Shown here one piece after another: positions 58,929-64,000 of a stretch of 64,000 bases of DNA (positions are counted from its first letter, which is position 1; each line of letters starts with the position of its first letter). Source of the stretch: Variovorax flavidus. Its GTDB lineage: Bacteria > Pseudomonadota > Gammaproteobacteria > Burkholderiales > Burkholderiaceae_C. The translations under genes and the position numbers were made by a program. The stretch is taken from contig NZ_JASZYE010000003.1 in assembly GCF_030317145.1 (NCBI RefSeq), forward strand, positions 682,001-746,000. The letters are read 5' to 3'. The notes below the pieces were generated by a model. That model searched no databases. It worked only from the letters and a program-made list of their open reading frames with translations, and had not been told where the DNA came from.

Positions 58929-59780
58929 TTGTCCGATCGCCTCCCCGTCCTGCCGCAGTACCTGTTCCCCAAGCAGGCGCTGACCTCTTTTGCCGGCTGG
59001 GTTGCCGGCAAGGAACGCGGCGCCGTCACGACGTGGATCATCCGGCGCTTCGTCGCGAAGTACGGCGTCGACATGGAGGAAGCGCTCGACAGTGACATCG
59101 CAAGCTACCCGAGCTTCAACGAGTTCTTCACGCGCGCGCTGAAGCCCGGCGCACGCCCGCTGGCGCAGGCCGACCTGGTGTCGCCGGTCGACGGCGCGAT
59201 CAGCCAGTTCGGCCCCATCGAGGGCGACCAGATCTTCCAGGCCAAGAACCACCGCTACTCGACCACCGCACTGGTCGGTGGCGACGCGGCGCTGGCGGCG
59301 CAGTTCGAGCACGGCAGTTTCGCCACGCTCTACCTGAGCCCGAAGGACTACCACCGCATCCACATGCCTTGCGACGGCCGGCTGACCCGGATGATCTACG
59401 TGCCAGGCGATCTCTTCTCCGTCAACCCGACCACCGCCCGAGGCGTGCCCGGCCTCTTCGCGCGCAACGAGCGCGTGGTGTGCGTGTTCGAATCGGCGGC
59501 GGGTCCGTTTGTGCTGGTGCTCGTCGGCGCGACCATCGTCGGCAGCATGGCGACGGTGTGGCACGGCGTGGTGAATCCGCCGCGCGGCGGCGAAGTGCGC
59601 GAATGGCGCTATGACGACCAGCAGGTCGTGCTCCGACAAGGCGACGAGATGGGCCGCTTCCTGCTCGGCTCGACGGTCGTGATGCTTTTCCCGCCTCCCT
59701 CGCTGGAATTCAATCCGGCATGGGCACCGGCTCGCCCGATCCGGCTCGGCGAGGCCATGGCCAACTACCCGACGCACTGA
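58929..59780 (+). CDS. psd: Phosphatidylserine decarboxylase proenzyme
   Basis: 283 residues from a TTG at 58929 with GGGAAG upstream. It makes phosphatidylethanolamine at the inner membrane. The self-cleavage motif LGST is at residues 246-249; Ser248 becomes the pyruvoyl group. PVDGAI (about residues 86-91) and YHRIHMP (about 141-147) are family motifs. No membrane helix is needed beyond the hydrophobic C-terminal part. It stands alone between the uronate cluster and a small regulator gene. Confidence 0.95.
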   Translation: MSDRLPVLPQYLFPKQALTSFAGWVAGKERGAVTTWIIRRFVAKYGVDMEEALDSDIASYPSFNEFFTRALKPGARPLAQADLVSPVDGAISQFGPIEGDQIFQAKNHRYSTTALVGGDAALAAQFEHGSFATLYLSPKDYHRIHMPCDGRLTRMIYVPGDLFSVNPTTARGVPGLFARNERVVCVFESAAGPFVLVLVGATIVGSMATVWHGVVNPPRGGEVREWRYDDQQVVLRQGDEMGRFLLGSTVVMLFPPPSLEFNPAWAPARPIRLGEAMANYPTH

Positions 59781-59818
59781 AGTGCGCGGCTGCAAGCCGC
59801 AGCCGGCTTGCTTTCACA

Positions 59819-59835
59819 GCTATAAAACTTGTAGC
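59819..59835. repeat. 17-bp palindrome-like repeat (GCTAT-N7-GTAGC)
   Basis: GCTAT AAAACTT GTAGC, with arm length and spacer equal to those of the site at 24856-24872. It lies 38 bp past the psd stop. Confidence 0.45.
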
Positions 59836-59952
59836 AGCAGCTCTTCTGGGCTATAGTCGCCGGCCGTTTCGAGTGGTCACGAGCCAGTCACAAAGAACAA
59901 GCGGGCGCCGCCGTGCGTCGCCCGGCCGCCGCGCCCCGAGGAGATGAAGTCG

Positions 59953-60282
59953 ATGAGTAGCAAGGAAAACGCAGCCATCAGCCAATTGCTTGCGCTGCTG
60001 GAAGCCCGCTACGCGCTGCGCGTCCTCTGGGCCCTCCGGGACGGACACGCCCAGACCTTTCGCCTGCTCCAGGACAGCGTTGGCAGCATCACGCCCAACA
60101 CGCTGAACACCCGCATCAAGGAGCTTCGCGAAGCGGGCCTCGTGAACCACGGCACCGACGGCTACAGCCTGACACTCAGCGGCCAGGATCTGCTCAAGCG
60201 GCTTTCCGACCTGCAGGCCTTCGCCGGGAAATGGCAGCAGAGCCAGGTGAAGAAGACGCCGCCGCCCGTCGCGCCCACCTGA
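59953..60282 (+). CDS. Small winged-helix (HxlR-like) transcriptional regulator
   Basis: 109 residues. The HxlR pattern is visible: LEARYALRVLWALRDGHAQTFRLLQDSVGSITPNTLNTRIKELREAGLV, then a beta-wing (YSLTLSGQDLL). HxlR members often respond to redox or aldehydes through an N-terminal Cys; this one has no cysteine, so another signal is likely. ATG at 59953 has GAGGAG nine bases away; an in-frame ATG at 59944 is too near that site. Confidence 0.8.
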   Translation: MSSKENAAISQLLALLEARYALRVLWALRDGHAQTFRLLQDSVGSITPNTLNTRIKELREAGLVNHGTDGYSLTLSGQDLLKRLSDLQAFAGKWQQSQVKKTPPPVAPT

Positions 60283-60365
60283 AGCGGCGACGCCCCGCCC
60301 GGGGACCTGCCGTCCAGCCTCGTTAAACTGCGCGGTTTCCTCCCCAATTCCCAAAGGAGCGCTCC

Positions 60366-60716
60366 ATGCCCACCACTCCCTCCGGCCTGCAATACGAAGA
60401 CACCACGGTCGGCGACGGCGCCGAAGCCAAGGCTGGCCACCACGTGCACGTGCACTACACCGGCTGGCTCTACAACGACGGCGTGCAAGGCGCCAAGTTC
60501 GATTCGAGCCGCGACCGCAACGACCCCTTCGCCTTCTCGCTCGGCGCCGGCCAGGTCATCAAGGGCTGGGACGAAGGCGTCGCCGGCATGAAGATCGGCG
60601 GCAAGCGCACGCTGATCATCCCGGCTTCCCTCGGCTACGGTGCCCGCGGCGCCGGCGGCGTGATTCCCCCGAATGCGACCCTGAAGTTCGACGTCGAACT
60701 GCTCGACGCCCACTGA
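60366..60716 (+). CDS. FKBP-type peptidyl-prolyl cis-trans isomerase
   Basis: 116 residues, a minimal FKBP domain: VHVHYTGWLYNDGVQGAKFDSSRDR, FSLGAGQVIKGWDEGVAGMKIGGKRTLIIPASLGYG and IPPNATLKFDVELL. It has no signal peptide, so it is cytoplasmic. GGAG lies before the start. A terminator follows it. Confidence 0.93.
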   Translation: MPTTPSGLQYEDTTVGDGAEAKAGHHVHVHYTGWLYNDGVQGAKFDSSRDRNDPFAFSLGAGQVIKGWDEGVAGMKIGGKRTLIIPASLGYGARGAGGVIPPNATLKFDVELLDAH

Positions 60717-60743
60717 CGAGGCCGGGACCCACCCGCCTCCTCG

Positions 60744-60770
60744 AATGCGCCCTCTGCGGCGCATTTTTTT
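60744..60770 (+). terminator. Terminator after the FKBP gene
   Basis: TGCGCC, loop CTCTGC, GGCGCA, then seven T; the stem can extend by two A-T pairs. It lies 27 bases past the stop. Confidence 0.88.
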
Positions 60771-60772
60771 GC

Positions 60773-60800
60773 CTTGAAAAGCCCATGGCAGGCCTCAAAT
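60773..60800 (+). promoter_or_regulatory. Candidate sigma-32 heat-shock promoter of grpE
   Basis: CTTGAAA (60773-60779) with CCTCAAAT (60793-60800), 13 bases apart, is close to the CTTGAAA-N11-16-CCCCATNT pattern. It lies between the FKBP terminator and grpE. The -10 is imperfect. Confidence 0.5.
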
Positions 60801-60855
60801 GGCTGCCTATTGTTCGTTTTCACTGTTTTCCGGCATGGCCGCCGGCTTTTTGAGC

Positions 60856-61422
60856 ATGACTGACCCGAAAAACCCTCAACAGAATCCACAGACCCTGCAG
60901 GGCGAGCCCAGCCCCGAAGAGCTGGAAGCCGCACAGGCGGCGAACGACGCCGATGCGCTGGCCGCGGCCCAAGCCGAAATCGCCGCGCTGCAAGCCAAGA
61001 ACGCCGATCTCGCCGACCAGTTCCTGCGTGCGCAGGCCGACGTGCAGAACGCGCGCCGACGCGCGGACGAGGAAGTCTCCAAGGGCCGCAAGTTTGCGAT
61101 CGAAGGTTTCGCCGAGAGCCTGCTGCCGGTGCTGGACAGCCTGGAGGCCGGCCTGGCGATCCAGGACGCGACGGCGGAGCATCTGCGCGAAGGCACCGAA
61201 GCCACCTTGCGACAGCTCAAGAGCGCTCTGGAGCGCAACAAGGTCATCGAGATCGCTCCGCCGGCCGGCAGCAAGTTCGATCCGCACCTGCATCAGGCGA
61301 TCTCCGTCGTGCCGGCGCCCGGGCAGGAGCCCAACACCATCGCCAGCGTGCTGCAGAAGGGCTACACGATCGCCGACCGGATCCTGCGCCCCGCTCTGGT
61401 GACCGTCAGCAGCCCGAGCTGA
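60856..61422 (+). CDS. grpE: GrpE nucleotide-exchange factor
   Basis: 188 residues. GrpE releases ADP from DnaK. A long coiled coil (about residues 35-95, LAAAQAEIAALQAKNADLADQFLRAQADVQNARRR) and the C-terminal beta-wing (FDPHLHQAIS, TIASVLQKGYTIADRILRPALVTVS) are intact. The start at 60856 (MTDPKNPQQ) is chosen; upstream in-frame codons lie inside the promoter region. It precedes dnaK by about 105 bp. Confidence 0.95.
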   Translation: MTDPKNPQQNPQTLQGEPSPEELEAAQAANDADALAAAQAEIAALQAKNADLADQFLRAQADVQNARRRADEEVSKGRKFAIEGFAESLLPVLDSLEAGLAIQDATAEHLREGTEATLRQLKSALERNKVIEIAPPAGSKFDPHLHQAISVVPAPGQEPNTIASVLQKGYTIADRILRPALVTVSSPS

Positions 61423-61477
61423 AAACCAACAAGAAACCCACAGGAAATCCCCGCTTCATCCCTTGAATCGAACCGGG

Positions 61478-61486
61478 TTATCCACA
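61478..61486 (+). other. DnaA-box-like sequence before dnaK
   Basis: TTATCCACA is a perfect match to the E. coli DnaA box and lies 41 bases before the dnaK start. One 9-mer can arise by chance; no cluster of boxes is seen nearby. Confidence 0.3.
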
Positions 61487-61526
61487 AGTTCACAACAACC
61501 TCATTTCAGATCCCAGGAGCAATAAC

Positions 61527-63461
<1,935 letters not shown>

Positions 63462-63479
63462 TTCTCACGCCCTGACACG

Positions 63480-63513
63480 AGGCTGGACCCGCTGCAAGGT
63501 GGTCCAGCCTTTT
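63480..63513 (+). terminator. Hairpin terminator or attenuator between dnaK and dnaJ
   Basis: AGGCTGGACC and GGTCCAGCCT form a perfect 10-bp stem, followed by TTT. It lies 18 bases past the dnaK stop and 38 before dnaJ. A partial terminator here would give more DnaK than DnaJ. Confidence 0.75.
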
Positions 63514-63551
63514 CCGCTTCCTGAAGACGATTCCGCCACCGACCCCCGACC

Positions 63552-64000
63552 ATGGCTACCAAACGCGACTATTACGAAACCCTCGGCGTTCCCAAGAACG
63601 CGAGCGAGGAGGAAATCAAGAAGGCTTATCGCAAGTTGGCGATGAAGCATCACCCTGACCGCAACCACGGGGACTCCAGCAAGGAAGCCGAGTCCAAGTT
63701 CAAGGAGGTCAAGGAAGCCTACGAGATGCTGTCGGACTCGCAGAAGCGCGCCGCCTACGACCAGTACGGCCACGCGGGGGTCGACCCCAACATGCGCGGC
63801 GGCCCGGGCGCGGAGGGCTTCGGCGGCTTCGCGGAAGCCTTCGGCGACATCTTCGGCGACGTGTTCGGCCAGCGCGGCGGCCGCCAGGGCGGCGGGCGTC
63901 AGGTGTTCCGCGGCAGCGACCTGAGCTACGCGATGGAGGTCACGCTCGAGGAAGCAGCCGAAGGCAAGGACGCGCAGATCCGCATCCCGAGCTGGGACGA
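63552..64000 (+). CDS. dnaJ: Chaperone DnaJ (5' part)
   Basis: The first 149 codons; the gene runs past the right edge. The J-domain (residues 1-70) has the HPD motif at 34-36 that stimulates DnaK ATPase. A Gly/Phe-rich linker (about 75-120, GFGGFAEAFGDIFGDVFG) and the first part of the client-binding region follow. The zinc-finger part is outside the window. Confidence 0.97.
   Translation, partial: MATKRDYYETLGVPKNASEEEIKKAYRKLAMKHHPDRNHGDSSKEAESKFKEVKEAYEMLSDSQKRAAYDQYGHAGVDPNMRGGPGAEGFGGFAEAFGDIFGDVFGQRGGRQGGGRQVFRGSDLSYAMEVTLEEAAEGKDAQIRIPSWD

Overview
The window is GC-rich, gene-dense bacterial chromosome, almost certainly from a betaproteobacterium of the Burkholderiales and most like a Comamonadaceae genus such as Variovorax. 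The evidence is the gene order rpsO-pnp-quinone oxidoreductase-tpiA-secG-tRNA-Leu-nuoA..N, the nirB-nirD-nasA-ybiB-cobA nitrate cluster, the Bug-type (TctC) solute-binding proteins and the protein sequences themselves. The genus is an inference from memory of these families, not a database result.

Layout. (1) 1-18.3 kb, mostly minus strand: respiratory complex I (nuoA-nuoN, nuoN cut by the window edge), preceded in transcription order by tRNA-Leu(GAG), secG, tpiA, a quinone oxidoreductase, pnp and rpsO. (2) 18.4-23.4 kb: a PLP aminotransferase, an orphan branched-chain-type substrate-binding protein, a small heat-shock protein, an alpha/beta hydrolase and tsaD. (3) 23.5-40.3 kb: an assimilatory nitrate island. 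It holds a NIT-ANTAR regulator (NasR type), an ABC nitrate importer (nrtABC), a second ANTAR regulator that carries NarX/PilJ-like P-boxes, an MFS nitrate transporter, a PP2C phosphatase-Ser/Thr kinase fusion, nirB, nirD, nasA, ybiB and a siroheme-pathway methyltransferase. (4) 40.3-45.6 kb: housekeeping genes (a flavoprotein, rpsU, yqeY, a NUDIX hydrolase, pmbA, darP, mog). (5) 45.6-58.9 kb: a uronate/aldarate catabolic island. Uronate dehydrogenase, SMP-30 lactonase, galactarate dehydratase, 5-keto-4-deoxyglucarate dehydratase and alpha-ketoglutarate semialdehyde dehydrogenase together make a complete oxidative route to 2-oxoglutarate. With them are a TRAP transporter, two Bug proteins, an SDR, a small lipoprotein and a GntR regulator. 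(6) 58.9-64 kb: psd, a small winged-helix protein, an FKBP isomerase, grpE, dnaK and the start of dnaJ.

The most interesting part is nitrate control. Two perfect sigma-54 promoters, before nrtA and before the MFS nitrate transporter, each place the transcript start at a hairpin with the same AACGAA hexaloop. This loop has A at position 1 and G at position 4, the known ANTAR-protein signature. The nrtA leader shows the whole known arrangement: two such hairpins followed by a strong intrinsic terminator. The nitrate-transporter leader has one such hairpin overlapping an alternative hairpin. Between the two targets lies a gene for a soluble protein that joins a degenerate receiver-like region, an ANTAR RNA-binding domain and two NarX-like P-boxes. 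It is a candidate nitrate-sensing antiterminator of an unusual design.

A second notable item is a roughly 95-bp structured intergenic element present four times (18.4, 30.9, 42.8 and 55.3 kb), each time directly against one or two stop codons.
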